Positions 10,791-22,289 of a stretch of DNA of 47,500 nucleotides are shown here, in pieces. The position numbers and the translations under genes are program-made. The stretch's first letter is position 1. Each line of letters starts with the position of its first letter. The notes under the pieces were generated by a model. The model saw only the letters and a program-made list of their open reading frames with translations. It searched no databases and was not told the DNA's origin. Origin of the DNA: Prorocentrum cordatum (Eukaryota; Sar; Dinophyceae; Prorocentrales; Prorocentraceae); assembly GCA_963575745.1 (NCBI GenBank), contig CAUYUJ010015949.1:135001-182500 (forward strand), written 5' to 3'.

Positions 10791-12430
10791 CGGCCGAATC
10801 CGCGCGCGGTTCCCCAGAGCGCGGACGGGTTGCTTCGATCGCATTCTGCATTTGTTGCCACAAACCGTCCGCCGCCCCGAGGCCGATGGTCAGCGCAAGT
10901 CGTGCCGCGGTCTTGGGGCGCCAGCGTTGGGCTTCGCAGTTGTGGGCCACTTCCACGGGCGCCTTTGGGGATCGCGGTGAATCCCCCGTTGCTCCCTCGC
11001 GGTGAACGGGGCGTCAGACGCGGGCACTTCGGGGGCCGACGGGTTGTGCGAAGGCCCCCCCCGACGGGATCTCTCGGGGGCGGCTTGGGGGCTCATCCGC
11101 CACCCGTCGCTGAAAGGCGAGCGCGTCGGGGAGAGAGGGGGGGGCCTGCAGGGCGGTCGGGGGGGTGAGGGCGCGCGGGGTGGGCAGGAGGGCGGGCGCG
11201 CTTGGTTCCCCCCCAACGAGGCTACCAGGCGCATTGAGGCAGCTTGCGGGCGCGCCCAAGGTGCCGCCAAGGGGGCCCGAGAGACTTTGCAGACGGCCCA
11301 AGGGGCTTCGAAACGGCCCGAGCGACTTCCGAGACGACCCAAGACGGGCCCAAACTGGCCCCATCTTGGAGCTCTCTCGCGGCTGTGAGAGCGCCCCCAC
11401 GGGAGCGCCCCCACGGGATGGCGCGAGGCCGTGTTGGGGGCCTCGAGAAGCCCGGCCACCCGCTGGGAAAGCGCTCCAGGGGGATGTTCAATATGCTCCG
11501 CTGCGCAAGCTCGTCGGCGGTCTCTGGGAGTTTCTGCGCGCCCCAGAAGGGCCCGAAGAAGCCCCCCGCCTGGGCCCCGAAGAGCCGCTATTTCAAGTCG
11601 CGCGGTGCGATTTGAAATTGGGCCCTATTGGATTCCCACGGAGCCCTCTTGAAGCGCCTCTGGTGCCCCCTGGGGGCCTTCTTCGGCCCAGTGCTGGGGT
11701 GTTTGGGGGGCCTCAGGGCGGATCCAAAAGGGCCCCGGATGGGCATTTAAAGTCATTATTTTCAGGGGGGGTGCAAAGGAATGCATTGCAGTTTGCGGTC
11801 TTCGGTCATAGTGCCCTTTCGGGGTCCTCTCGGAGTCCTTCGGGGCCCCGCAAGGTCTTTCTCCGGCTCGTCCCAGGCAGTGCTGGGCCCCGAGGGGGCT
11901 CCGAGAGGCTCCCCCAATGGGGTCTCAAGGTTGTTCGATTTCAAGTCGCTCGGTGCGATTTGGACTTAAGACCTCTCGGCGTCCTCTTGGAGCCCGCCCG
12001 GATTTCTCTTGCGGCTTTCCCGAGGTTCTCCGATATCGTTTCAGAGGCTGTCTCGGGGGCCCAGGGGTGTGCGGGGCAGCGTCGCTTCGAGCTCCGGCAG
12101 GCGGGGCTTCGCCGGGTGCTCACAGGGGTCGCTCTTGGAACCTTCTTGGGATTTTTGGAAGATCTTCCTAGGCCCTGTCAGGGCCCTCGGCCTCTTTTCG
12201 GATTTTCTTAGAGGCCGTTGGGAAGGGGGGGGGGGCGACGGAGAGGGCGGAGGGATACTTGAGGGGGGGCGAAACCTAGCGGCCAACGGGGGCGGAGGAA
12301 GAGGAGAAGGAGAGGCCATGTTGAATGGGTTGTGATGCATTCGTTTCAAATGTAGCAACGGGGGACGAGAAGGAGGATGGCGGGGGGGAGGAGGACTGCC
12401 TGCAGGTGAGATTACAACATAGGAGGGGCC
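10790..12430. other. Non-genic GC-rich stretch with internal duplications
   Basis: A block near 11589-11660 (TTTCAAGTCGCGCGGTGCGA, then GGAGCCCTCTTG) is echoed near 11938-12000 (TTTCAAGTCGCTCGGTGCGA, then TCCTCTTGGAGCCC). CCGAG and GGGGCC words recur between them. Long frames here are repeat-derived and unrecognised. No other gene signal is visible. Confidence 0.45.
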
Positions 12431-13360
12431 ATTTTGAGTGAAGTCGCGCAGCGACCCAGTGCTGTCCCAACGCGGCGCAGGCCCCCAATAGGTTCCAATC
12501 AGGCCCTGCGAGGACCTCCCGCAGCGCGTCGAGATGGGCTCTCGAATATCAGGGCGGTGTCGACTAGACCGTGCCGCGCTCAAGAAATCGCCCGGATTGC
12601 GTTCGTTTTTTTTGTCGGCGGTGCATCCGCTGGGTATCGCATGAGCCCCGCAATCGAGGATATTGCGGGTCGTGTGTGCGCGTGTCTTCGCGCGACTGAC
12701 TCGCGCGGTCTCCTCCAGAACAAGTGTATCGCCCGGGATTATTCCATTCGTCCCGCTTTGCCGCCATGGCGTTATAAGGGGGTGCCGCGCTGCTTCCTTG
12801 CGCCTGGCTTCTGCCTCCTGCATTGCGACCCTGCCCCCGCGTGCGCGCGCGCGCCCCCGGCGTCCAATCGTCGGTGCACCGCGCGGGAGATTTGATTTGT
12901 CAGCGGCGTTTCAGATCGCGCGCCACCTTCGGGCCCCAGCTGCGCGCGCGCCGCCGCGTCCACCTCGAGCGGCCCAATCGGGCCTTCGCGCCGTGCCAGA
13001 GCTTCGTTTGGCTGCCCGGGCAGCGCGCGAGAGCGCGCGCGCGACTTCGTGTGGGCGAGTTCGAGCGCACGGTGATAGCGCCAACGTTGCAGCCTCCAGC
13101 CGCCACGCGCACTTCCTCATGCGATGTTCGCCGTTGACGTAGCGACGTTGGCCCCCGACTAAGGGCTGCGCGCAACGCCGCCCTCGCAGACTGAAGCGCC
13201 GGCGCGAAAACGCAGCGCAACTCCGCGCAGTCATCGGGAAATCATGCATCCAATTCGGAAACCATTCGGGCACAGTTCGGGCACCCTAACTTGGGTCCGC
13301 TCGCCCACGACAGAAGCCCGCCGGCTGCTTCCCAGTTGCACTTATCACCCAGGAGAAGGT
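12430..13360. other. Non-genic stretch
   Basis: No recognised coding region. Open frames are Arg/Ala/Pro-rich on both strands. Two TTCGGGCAC words near 13264-13280 connect it to the array at 10.3-10.8 kb. Confidence 0.35.
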
Positions 13361-13365
13361 AAACC

Positions 13366-13736
13366 ATGATCCCCATCATGCGACACCCCTACTTCACAAG
13401 GCTCGAAGACTCCCTTGTCCACGGAACCATCAGTGTCAACGAGCGCGACGAGGTCACGATACTCAACATGTCTCTCAAAGATTGGCGCGCGGCGCCATTG
13501 CCCAATCCCATTGCATGCGAAGCAGCAAAGAGGCCTTGATCGTAGACGCCATCGCCGACTACCGCTCCAGCCACCGCGACATCCTGGACAAGCTCGACAC
13601 CCTTGCCATGGCAGGGGGCCCACAGGTCAGTTACAACACGGCCGAGACAAGTCAGAACGAAATCGTTGCGGCCAACAACCTCGCCCACGGCTTCCTCGAC
13701 AAGCTCAACGACTACGTCGCCAAACTGCGCTCCTAA
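13366..13736 (+). pseudogene. Small hypothetical ORF, split by a frameshift
   Basis: From ATG 13366 the frame reads MIPIMRHPYFTRLEDSLVHG, then NERDEVTILNMSLKDWR, and stops at 13537-13539. A second frame continues from about 13515 with SSKEALIVDAIADYRSSHRD, ILDKLDTLAMAGG and NNLAHGFLDKLNDYVAKLRS, and stops at 13734-13736. Both halves have balanced, largely helical composition and G/C-ending codons, unlike the surrounding DNA. A single frame change between about 13490 and 13530 would join them. No family is recognised. It could be a broken gene, two exon pieces, or a mobile-element remnant. Confidence 0.4.
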
Positions 13737-13739
13737 CTA

Positions 13740-15240
13740 CTGGCGATGGCCATCCTCGCCCCTGTGCAGCGCCGCGCGAGGTGCCCGCGCGCCTGGCGCC
13801 GACCGCAGGTCTCCCCCACCGCCACCTCGTGACAATGAGGAACCATGACGGTATCCCACCTCTCCCAACCCCACATCCGCCGACGGGGGCGCGCCGACGG
13901 ACGATTCCAACGCGTCAGAGCTTTGGGTGCATAGTACCTCATCACCGACCCCGTCGCCGACCTCATGCCCTACCGCGACAACGCGTACCTCTGAGAGTAA
14001 GGGGAGTGCAGGGGGCGTTATATGGGGGGGGGAGGATGAGGTGTAGCGGATGAAGTGGTGGTGGCGGAGCGGTTTGTTTGGAGTAGAGCGCGGCGCGGGG
14101 GCCGTCCTGCTGATCTTTCCCTTCGTTTCCTCCCCTCCTTCGCTCAACCCGCCGTTCGTGTCCCACTTCGACCTCTTGTTTCGGGCCCCCGTCCGGTTCT
14201 CCATCTTCGTGCCTCGCCGGCCCCTTCAACGGTGAGCGGCCCAATTTCGGAATGGTCCCCTCCTGCAGTGCCAGATGGCACCTGCAGGAGGAGACCAATG
14301 GCAGCACCTGCGAAGGCCTCATGCTGTCAGGATAGGATGGGCGAAGGAGAAGGCCTTCTCAGAAGGCGGCGGGGTTTCTCAGACGCCCTCCGGGCCTTTT
14401 GAGAAGTCACTGTGTCTTCCGGGGGGGCGCGAAACAATTTCCCGGAATATTGGGGGACTTCCGAGCCTTCTGAAAAGGCCCGCCCCTTTTCACTTCTCGC
14501 CCGGGTTCGCCGCCGACCCTAGCTCCAGTGGGAAGTGCCGCGGTTGGGAGTTCGGGCTCGGCTCGTCGCTCCGCAGGTTTTTGCCCACCACGCTTCGGTG
14601 GGACACGCTGTCCACGTCCCCATCTCCAAGCGCCAAGGTCCTGAGCCTCACCGAGCATCGCGTTCCGCGGAGCGGAGCGACACGCCATCCGCTTGTATAG
14701 CACTGCGTTCAGCCAAGGCCGCCGCCGCGAAACGCCATCCAGCAGTTCCTGACCGTAGTGGGGACTGGAGGAAAAGGACCATGCCTGCAGGGCGAGGAGC
14801 GCAGTCTCCCAGAGGCGGCCCTGGGTTCGAACAGCGCCGCAGCTCTTTCAGAGCCGCTGATGACCGTGAGCCGCGCCCGTGCCGCCATGCCTGTCCAGAT
14901 CGACTAGGCGTAAGAGTGACCCTTCGCCGGAGTGACCTCTGGCGCGGGCACAGCTGGGCCCTCGGATGGCCGAGAGAGAAGCGGTAGCAGCGGCCTGCGC
15001 GCTCGTTTTTGGCCCCCCCGCGGTCCCGAGAAGCCGCGCACCAGAGGCCACTCCTGCCCAGGGGCCACTCTTGCGCGTGGCCGACCAGAGGCGTCTGCCT
15101 GCCCTGTCGTGTCCCCGTCCGCGTGAGCTCCCTTTTGCTTCCGCGCGGCGCGCTGCGCCGGCGGCCCCGCGTGGGGGCCACCGAGCAAGGTCGCCGGGCC
15201 CGCCGCGCATAACAGTCCCCATTCATCGGGGCTGAAGAGG
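13740..15240. other. Non-genic stretch with GAAGGC/GGCCTT dispersed-repeat piece
   Basis: No gene is recognised. Around 14350-14490 there is an AGAAGGCGGCGG...TTTGAGAAGTC segment. Related segments occur near 16590-16700, 36825-36905 and 38215-38340, each with GGCTTCTGAG-like and GCCGCCTTCCGAGA-like words. It is a diverged dispersed repeat family. Confidence 0.4.
14261..14289. other. Stem-loop, TCCTGCA(G)GTGCC arms
   Basis: TCCTGCAGTGCC (14261-14272) is separated by AGAT from GGCACCTGCAGGA (14277-14289), giving a 12-bp stem with one bulged base. Function unknown; no gene ends here that would make it a terminator. Confidence 0.6.
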
Positions 15241-15241
15241 T

Positions 15242-15437
15242 GGGCCAGACGAACGGGGGGGATATATAGGGAAAGGGGGGGGTACGAAATCTGCTGCGTG
15301 CAGCTGGTTTCGGCCCCACCGAGGGGCCCAGTCCTCGATGCATGGCCGCCTCCGGCGCCGGGGGGCGCCGGGAAAATCAGCTACGTGAGCTGATTCTCAC
15401 CCCCCCCCCTTTGCTATCCCCCCCTGTCGTCCAGCCC
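15242..15437. mobile_element. 196-bp inverted-repeat element, copy 1 (MITE-like)
   Basis: The left end GGGCCAGACGAACGGGGGG, then ATATATAGGGAAAGGGG, is matched by the inverted right end CCCCTTTGCTATCCCCCC, then TGTCGTCCAGCCC. The interior also has a perfect ATCAGCT/AGCTGAT stem. A close copy of the whole unit lies at 36546-36740. It has no coding capacity. Non-autonomous, MITE-like nature is inferred. Confidence 0.7.
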
Positions 15438-15766
15438 GAAAGCCAGGGCGCAGGATCTTGCAGGATGCTGCAGAGCCAGTGGCGCACCGACCCGTGTTGG
15501 GGCGCAGGATTTTGCAAGGCTCGAGTGACCCGCGTTTGCAGTGGCCCGGGTCAGTGCGTCCCTGATCTCTTTCGTTGCCCACCCGTGTTTGGTCGAAGAA
15601 GAAGAAGAATAATAATAAGAATAATACGAAGAAGCGGGCGGCCCGGTGCGCCAAAGCCGCAGCCGAACGCGCACATACGGCCAGCAGCCGCGCCGGGGGC
15701 GCTGGGAGGGCAAACGAGAAGAAATGGGCATACGCAGAGGAGAAAACCACACATCGGGGGCCAAGG

Positions 15767-16070
15767 ATGGGGAAACAAAAGGTACCGATGCCGCTGCTCC
15801 CTGGACCTCTCCCGGCGTGGGGGTTCTGACCAGAATTTTGAGGCGAAGCCAGCGCGGTGTCGACGGAGGCCTCCCTGGAGGCCCAACAAGGGGAAAACGA
15901 GGGAAAGGTACTTAGTGGTATCGGTACCGTTCCCTCCTCTGAAGGGAGGCGGTCCGCCCTTCATCGACGAAGGGCATCCACTTCGGAGTTCGCGCGGATC
16001 CCCGGGATCGGCGCTGGACACCCTGTATCGGCGCCTCAGGCGCCGCCCTGAGAGCGCTCCGCGCGCCCCC
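15767..16070 (-). repeat. Dispersed ~300-bp repeat, copy A (inverted relative to 32.2 kb)
   Basis: The reverse complement aligns along its length with 32236-32527. Shared words include TCTGGTCAGAAC, GGGAGAGG, CGGTATCGGT and GTTTCCCCAT. It contains a member of the short hairpin family (about 15990-16065, ACTTCGGAGTTCGCGCGGAT). No coding capacity. Confidence 0.7.
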
Positions 16071-16136
16071 GCGGCAGTGGAGGGGAGGACCCCCTGTGTG
16101 CAAGCGCTACCCGTGGAGCACAGATGCATCACTAGC

Positions 16137-16315
16137 ACGGTCGGACCGAGGTACAAGGTCGAGGTCGGCTCGGGGAGTGCATCCTTGGGGAGGGTGTCCT
16201 CGAGTGATCTTATGCTTCAGGGACGTTTCGGCAGGCGGAGGGTCTCATGTTCTCGAAGGTTGCTCTTCCGTCCTGGGTCCGACAGTAGTACCTGTGGCAG
16301 GTTGGGTGGGGGAGG
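16137..16315 (+). repeat. Dispersed repeat pair, copy 1
   Basis: Shares GGTACAAGGTCGAGGTCGG, CTCGGGGAG, then GGAGGGTCTCATGTTCTCGA and CCTGGGTCCGACAGTAG with 19575-19755, in the same order and orientation. Diverged, non-coding. Confidence 0.65.
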
Positions 16316-16699
16316 GGTGGAGCACGAAGGAGGGACGGCGCCAAGCGAACCGGAGAAAGTGCGAGTGGATTCCTGGAGTGCAGCCTCTCCCTGGCAGCCT
16401 GGACGCCTGCCCCTCGCCCAAGGCGCTCTTCCTCGAGGACATCATCGAGAAGACGGGGTTCTACCTGGAGGCCGCGAGGGGGGGCCGCACCTGACACAGC
16501 GGCACGTCTCACGGAACACATCACCACCACCACCCGCTTCTCGGCGGCGTGCCCAGGGGGACAGTCCGACGGGGCGGGCCAGGCTCGGAGGGCCTCCGAC
16601 CTCCTGCGAGGAGCCCTGGGCCCTCGCCGCAGACGCTCGACGGCCCCTCGAAGGCCGGGAGGCTTCTGAGGCGCCTTGCCGCCTCCGGAGACGGCCTGC

Positions 16700-16858
16700 C
16701 CCTTCTCAATTCCCCCTCCTCCTCCTCCTCCTCCTCCTCCTCCTCCTCCTCCTCCTTCTCCTCCTCCTCCTCTGCTCCTCCTCCTCCTCCTCCTCCTCTC
16801 CTCCTCCTCCTCCTCCTCCTCCTCCTCCCTCCTCCTCCTCCCCCTCCTCCTCTCCGTT
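16700..16858 (+). repeat. (CTC)n/(TCC)n polypyrimidine microsatellite
   Basis: About 150 bases of TCC/CTC triplets. It opens poly-Pro, poly-Ser and poly-Leu frames on + and poly-Glu/Arg/Gly frames on -. It accounts for the 519-residue frame at 15342-16901, which is not called as a gene. Confidence 0.95.
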
Positions 16859-16902
16859 CTGCGCGTTTAGGCGGTACTGCTGGGGGCGGCCGGGGGGCTG
16901 AA

Positions 16903-17055
16903 ATCATGGCGTGGGCCATGATATTTCCACAGACTTCATGGCGCCTCTTCTTGTTCCACTGCGTCCCTGGCCCCCCCCCCTCCCCCCTCCCTTGGGCCGC
17001 GCACGTGGCCGCCGGCCATGATTTGCACCCCCCCTCTTGGACGCCCCCCTCTTGG
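16903..17055 (+). repeat. Dispersed ~150-bp repeat with ATCATGGC hairpin, copy 1
   Basis: Begins with a perfect palindrome ATCATGGC-GTGG-GCCATGAT (16903-16922), followed by TTCATGGCGCCTCTTCT, GTCCCTGGCCCC, GGGCCGCGCAC, CATGATTTGCAC and CCCTCTTGGACG. The same order is found at 45830-45975. A GGA/CTC tract lies near both copies, on opposite sides. Confidence 0.75.
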
Positions 17056-17059
17056 CGCC

Positions 17060-18700
17060 GCCCCCGAAGCTTGCCGCCCATCTCTTCTTTCTCCCCCTGC
17101 CGCCGCCCTCTGACTGGGCCGTGCTGCTGAACCGGTGCGGCGACGGGGTCAGCCACCTGCCGTGCGGCCAAGGGGCTGCTGTGCGGCAAGGAGGCGCCGC
17201 CCACGGAGAGGCCAGCCCTTTGGATTTGCGAGCAGCCGCTTTGCCAGTAGCCGCAGGGCCGCTGCTTGGCTCCGACACCCGGCGTCGTGTCTCCAGGGGG
17301 TGACGAGACCCCGACCCCGGTAAGTGGCGTTTGCCGAGCAGTCCTAAGTAGGCGTTTGACGGTTGCTTTCCTTCAGATTCTGGCAAGTTTCCAATCATGG
17401 AGTTGGGGGGCTTGGCGAGGCCTGGCGCTGTTTGAACAGGTGGCGGGGGGTCGGGCAAATGTCACGCAAGTAAACTTGTCTGCGTCTCAACGAGGCAGCC
17501 TCTTTACTAAGCAGTTCCGCCCTGTAGGATTCCCTCCCCCAGGTGCGTTTACGCAAGGGCTTCGCTTATGGTGGTGGTCCTTCCGCCCTCTGACGTGCTT
17601 GCTCGTGACGTGGACCCAGGGGGGCCCCAGACTCCCACCCTCGGACCAGTCCTCCATTATGGCCGGGCAGTGTTTTGTTTTTTATGGCTCCTGGGCCCTG
17701 AGCAGGGGCGTGAGGGGTGGTGTCTTCTCTGGAGGGCCTCGCTGAGTACTTGCGGTCCACCAAGCCGATCTCTTCTCTCGCGGGCGACTTCTCTCCCCCA
17801 GACATGGACCTCCCTCTCACACTTGCCGCTCAGAAAAGAATTAGAACTCGGGGATACACCCTTGGGAGACTACAGTCAACCCGCATAAAAAGGAAGTGAA
17901 CCTCCCCAGGGGTATCTTTGCATTCTTTCCTCTTCGGTCCATACTTGGACGCTTCTGCTTGACGAAGTGTCGACATGGCCTTCCTTCGACTGTATTGGGA
18001 CGCGCCCATTTCGAGGATGGACGCCCCCCCCGTCGTATACCTCCGAGCCTGCCCACAGAGTCGGAGTTTGGGTCGGGTCGCCATACCCCTGTTGCAGCAC
18101 CAGGGGGGATGCAGGTCTACGCGCCTGCAGGCGAGGAAGCGAAGGAAGGTCAGAAGGAGGCGGTTCTGCACGTGGCAAGGCCCTTGGACGTCGCGTAATG
18201 AGCCACGTGAACATAAACGAGGCCGTCTTTGCCGACACTGGCGCGGAAGCTGCCCGCGTAAGGTCGCGCGTGGGTTCCCTCGCCTTCAGTGTTTTGCGTG
18301 CCGCGCCGGCGGCCCGCGCAAGCCGCCGCGTGAGGTCGTTATGTCATTTCGCGTAAGGCCCGTTTTCGATCGACGCTCGTTTGGGGAGGCGATCGCAAAC
18401 ATGGATCAATGTGGCGTGGATTTGCGACGGATCCCGTTTCCGTGGGACATCGCGGACTTCCGCCGCCGAGCGAGGCGGCACTCGCCGCATTTTGGGAAGG
18501 GCACCTCCCCCGATCCATTGATTTGGCGACCGCGCGCCAAATCCATGGATTGTTAATCCGTGTCTGCGTGCCCCCGATACTGGGGAGGCCATCAATCGGG
18601 GTGCGCCGAGGGCTGCCGAAAAAGAGGCCGCTTCGGGCCCAATTGAGGCCCCGAGAGGAGCCCAATTGGGGCCCCAGAGGGGGCCTGCAGGGGCCAAGAG
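17060..18700. other. Non-genic stretch
   Basis: No coding region is recognised. A segment near 17868-17955 (ACAGTCAACCCGCATAAAAA, GGGGTATCTTTGCAT) resembles 35425-35490 (GCAGTCAGCCCGCATAGGAA, GGGTACCCTTGCATG), a diverged dispersed repeat. Near 17990-18030 there is a short match to the element at 20909 (GGACGCGCCC, TCGAGGATG). Confidence 0.4.
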
Positions 18701-18704
18701 GTGC

Positions 18705-19112
18705 ACCCTCCTCCTCCTCCTCCTCCTCCACCACTGCAGAGGGTCAGTGAAGGAGGAGGAGGAGGAGGAGGAGGAGGAGCAAGAAGATCAGGAGGAGGAG
18801 GAGGATGAAGAGAAGGAGGAGGAGGAGGAGGAGGAGGAGGAGGAGGAGAAGGAGGGAGGAGGAGGAGGATGAGGAGGAGAGGAGGAGGAGGAGGAGGAGG
18901 AGGAGGAGGAGAGGAGGTGGAGGAGCAGGAGGAGAGGAGGAGGAGGAGCAGGAGCAGGAGCAGCAGGAAGAGGAGGAGGAGGAGGAACAGGAAGAGGAGG
19001 AGGAGGAGGAGGAGGAGGAGGAGGAACAGGAGGAGGAGAGGAGGAGGAGGAGGAGGAGGAGGAACAGGAGGAGGAGGAGGAGGAGGAGGAGGAGGAGGAG
19101 GAAGAGGCACCC
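18705..19112 (+). repeat. Long GGA/GAG polypurine tract (~400 bp)
   Basis: A short (CTC)n run (18705-18730) is followed by about 365 bases of nearly uninterrupted GGA/GAG purines. The change from CTC to GGA makes the left edge an inverted repeat. It opens poly-Glu/Arg/Gly frames on + and poly-Pro/Ser/Leu frames on -. Confidence 0.95.
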
Positions 19113-19574
19113 TCCCCCTCCAACTGACGGTGGTGGTGGTGGTGGACAACAGGCCCATCAGTGGTGCCAGATTTTCGGACGGCCCCAATCGAATTGTGCT
19201 GCTCGTTATGGGTCTGTGGTGCGGCAGGTTTTGTGACACATCTGAATTTTTGCAGGGGCATCTGGCGGACACTTTGGCGGTGCATGTGGCGGAAGTTTAG
19301 GAGAAGCTTTTGTGGCGAACCTTTGGCGTTTTGTTGTGGCTTGGAATTTTTTGCGCCCCGTGGCAGGCAGACATGCAGAGTGGGAGCGGTCGTGATATAC
19401 GACGCATGAGTGACCGTGGGAGTGTGTGTCGGGAGGATGTGAACGGGGTGGGCAATACACGGGTGGGCGATCGAGAGATGCCGGACAGTTGCAAAAGACA
19501 GATGGGCCGCTTCGAAGAGGTTGACCTCGGGCCGTGTTCCGGAGCGAATAGCAATAGTTACGTCAGTTATAGTA

Positions 19575-19755
19575 ATAGTACGGGCGGTGGTACAAGATCG
19601 AGGTCGGTTCGGGGAGAATGCCCTACACTTCGTGTGTGTTGGATATTATTGTTCATCATGGGGGGAGGGCACCATCGAATGTTCTTTTTTTTTGGGCGGA
19701 GGAGGGTCTCATATTCTCGACGGATGTTATGTTGTCCTAGGTCCGACCGTAGATA
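19575..19755 (+). repeat. Dispersed repeat pair, copy 2
   Basis: Matches 16137-16315: GGTACAAGATCGAGGTCGG, TTCGGGGAG, GGAGGGTCTCATATTCTCGA and CCTAGGTCCGACCGTAG. Diverged, non-coding. Confidence 0.65.
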
Positions 19756-20429
19756 AGGGGCAGAATAAGCTTGATGCGATACGCAGGATTCGAACTTTGG
19801 CGAATGACATGTCTAATCTCAGGGGACCGGATGCGTCTTTCGAACTACAGAATCACGGCATGTTTGGATTTTCGCGGCTCTGTTTGACAAACCTCCCTTC
19901 GCTTCTTGTCGAGTTCGTTGGATATGATTTGGCGGCTGTTCAGGTGCGTTCTGGAACTCTTGCGAGAGTTGGCCCGCCCTCGCTCGGCTCTGACGAGCTT
20001 AGCATGATGCCACAGCCCAGTTTCGGGGGTGGACAGACCTCCTACCCTGACACGTCGATTAAGGAATTGACCGTTTTCGGTTCGCGGGAGGGTGTCGCGG
20101 CCGTCATTTTTGTGGGTCCGGGTCCGTCGGTTTCGGTCCCAGGCCGTTTTCATGAAGGGGAGGTTAACGAAGGGGAGGTTTGTCCACCGCCGACAGCTGG
20201 CCGTTCCGGTTCCCCGGAAGCCCTGCTGCCGCGGAGTGCCTCGGACATCTCATGGGCGTTGCCGTGGCCGCGGCCAGCCTCGCCTGCGCACGGCCGGCGG
20301 GGGGGTGGGGGGGGGGCGTGCGCTCCCTGCGCCTCGGAGCTCCTCTTGTGCCGTGGGTCGGTATCGTTCATCCGACCCCCACCCCCATCCCCATCCCCAT
20401 CCCCTTCGAGACCCCCACCAAATTGCCCC

Positions 20430-20560
20430 CCCCCCAGTTGGGGACACACCCCGCGAGACCTGAAGGGAACGGCCTAGATCCCCATCCAGGGGGGCAAATC
20501 GGCCAGTGGGGCCCAGGCCACGCCGCTGGGGATGGGGATCGGTGAAACAGTACTCAGTGG
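20430..20560 (+). repeat. Dispersed repeat pair, copy 1 (GGCCAGTGGGGCCCAGGCC)
   Basis: Contains AGTTGGGGACACAC, GAAGGGAACG, ATCCCCATC, GGCCAGTGGGGCCCAGGCC and GGGGATGGGGATCG, in the same order as 38460-38620. The second copy carries a (TA)n expansion that this one lacks. Confidence 0.75.
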
Positions 20561-20719
20561 GTGCACGGGCCCGCCTCCTGGGCGCTGCCAGGTGCACCGG
20601 GGACAGCGGACAGCCCGCACTCAGTCAGTGAGAATTGAGGCCCTGCCACCGCAAGTCGTAGGCGGCTCCTCTCGCCCCCACACCACGGGCTCCCCACCCC
20701 ACACATCAATCAGGAGGGG

Positions 20720-20815
20720 AACAAAAACACACACACACACAGGCACAATGAATCGTCGATCCCCAGAAACATATGGGAAAATGTCGGAAGTGGGGGGGGA
20801 GGCGAAAACCGAGAA
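20720..20815 (+). repeat. Dispersed repeat pair, copy 1 (ACACACA...CGTCGATCCCCAG)
   Basis: ACAAAAACACACACACACAC, TCGTCGATCCCCAG and ATATGGGAA resemble 37408-37480 (AAAAACACAGACACAAAGAC, TCGTCGATGCCCAG, ATCTGGGAA). Non-coding. Confidence 0.5.
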
Positions 20816-20908
20816 AATGGTAGAAAATATGGGGGATCGTTTTATTTGTGTGTTTTTGATTGTGTGTCCCGGGGCCCCTTCAATCAAGCCGCTTCGAGAA
20901 GATGGGCC

Positions 20909-20987
20909 ACTCGGGGATGCACCCGCCGGGCTCCATTTGGACGCGCCCCTGTCGAGGATGTGCGCCCTCCAACGTACATCCCCGAGT
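20909..20987. other. 79-bp inverted-repeat element, ACTCGGGGATG ends
   Basis: ACTCGGGGATGCA (20909-20921) and TACATCCCCGAGT (20975-20987) are inverted repeats matching at 12 of 13 positions around a 53-base interior. A small hairpin element; part of the interior resembles 17990-18030. Confidence 0.6.
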
Positions 20988-22289
20988 TTGGCGCACCTCT
21001 GGTAAGTGCAGTCGGAAGCCCACACAGCTGGGGATTAGGGTGGCCACATCCCCCCCTGTAGTGATTGCTCTCTACTTCCTCCATCCACGTGCTGTCGCAG
21101 CCCACCTTCTCCTTTCCTCTCCTGCGCGAGGAAGACTCGGAGTTCCGGAAGTGGCAGTCGCGTACCAAGGCCTGCATTTTCTACGTGTCCCACAGCATAG
21201 AAGTGGGTGCAGTCGTACATGTTCGATTCATATAGTTGTGCCCTGCTTAATGTGGTCGGGCTTGTGACTCTTGCTTGGATCCGATCGACATCGACCTTTG
21301 CCAGCTCCATCCGATTCGATCGGGGGGCCAGCACATGACCACGATCTACGTTTGCAGCCACCACCCCGCACAGCATGAAGGGATACTCTTCAGTCCCGAT
21401 TGCAAGTGTGGGACGCTCGACCAGTGTTGTATACATACGCTACCTTTCTCGCGGTTGTCTGCACACGTGCCGCAGTGTATGCCCTCGCATCGAATCGATA
21501 CAGGTCTTCCGAGGATCCGATGCGGCCCGATGTTTGCATTGCGTTGCTGTGCGTCCTGGCGCAGCCGATCGCACTTGAATTCACAGCTGCCGGGAGTTCC
21601 TGGGCGTCCCCCCCCACGGGCAGCCCCGGACCCTCCGCGTGGCTGACCTGCGCGCCTTCCTGCGGCGTTCCTGCACGCTTTCCAGAACGCAGCGGGGGGA
21701 CTCGCCCTGCACTCGTGCCTGTGGCGCGGAGTCGTGCTGGACGTCGCCTCCATTGGAAGAGTGAGCCGCGTCGTCCGTCTGGTACCGTATACCGTGCAGC
21801 GTCTGAACGCTTCCCAGCAAGGCACTGCACGACCTGAGGGATCCCCAGGGCCGCGCCCGATACGGCTTCGACTGAGCTTGGCGGCCCTGAAATCGTTTGA
21901 GTTGTCCATGACTGGCCCCCAGGTCTTCCAAGGAACCTCCCAAAGACTTCCGAGATAGCCCGAGAGGTCTTCAGGACGTTCAGAAGATCTTCAAGACCGC
22001 GAAAGACGGTCCACAGGCCACGAGCTTTCCGGAGCCTCCCAAAGGTTACCTTCGGGCACCTGCGCGGTGTACCTGCTCAGAGAAGCGGGATCTCGTTGGG
22101 CCTGCTTATTCAATGATTCCTAAAGCGTCCATCGGAGTACGCTCCCACATGGTGATCCTTGCGGGATGATGTCCATCCTTACCCAGTCCGGTAAATTGAC
22201 TTGGCCTGCGCTAGAACCTATGTGCGCGCGCTTGGCGTTCGAGTGGTTGCTTAGCGAACACACATATATACTTGTATAAATATATGTAC

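Larger units (their letters stand above)
19120..22260. other. Non-genic stretch with dispersed-repeat pieces
   Basis: Apart from the repeats listed separately, no gene is recognised. The part 21000-22260 has no structured repeat except a segment at 21519-21572 (GATGCGGCCCGATGTTTGC, CCTGGCGCAGCCGATCG). That segment resembles 43308-43371 (GATGTTGCCCCTGATGTTTG, CCTGGCCCGGCCGATCC). Confidence 0.4.

Noticed and set aside
12428-12448. Spliced-leader-like GGGGCCATTTTGAGTGAAG
   Set aside because: Only the GCCATTTTG core agrees; the 3' half differs at most positions.
14805-14850. tRNA gene suggested by GGGTTCGAACAGCG
   Set aside because: No A-box or cloverleaf stems at the required distance upstream.
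15342-16901. 519-residue gene
   Set aside because: The frame crosses an inverted-repeat element, a dispersed repeat and a poly-CTC tract, and no domain is visible.
18592-19300. Pro/Ser/Leu-rich or Glu/Arg-rich proteins
   Set aside because: Produced entirely by the GGA/CTC triplet tract.
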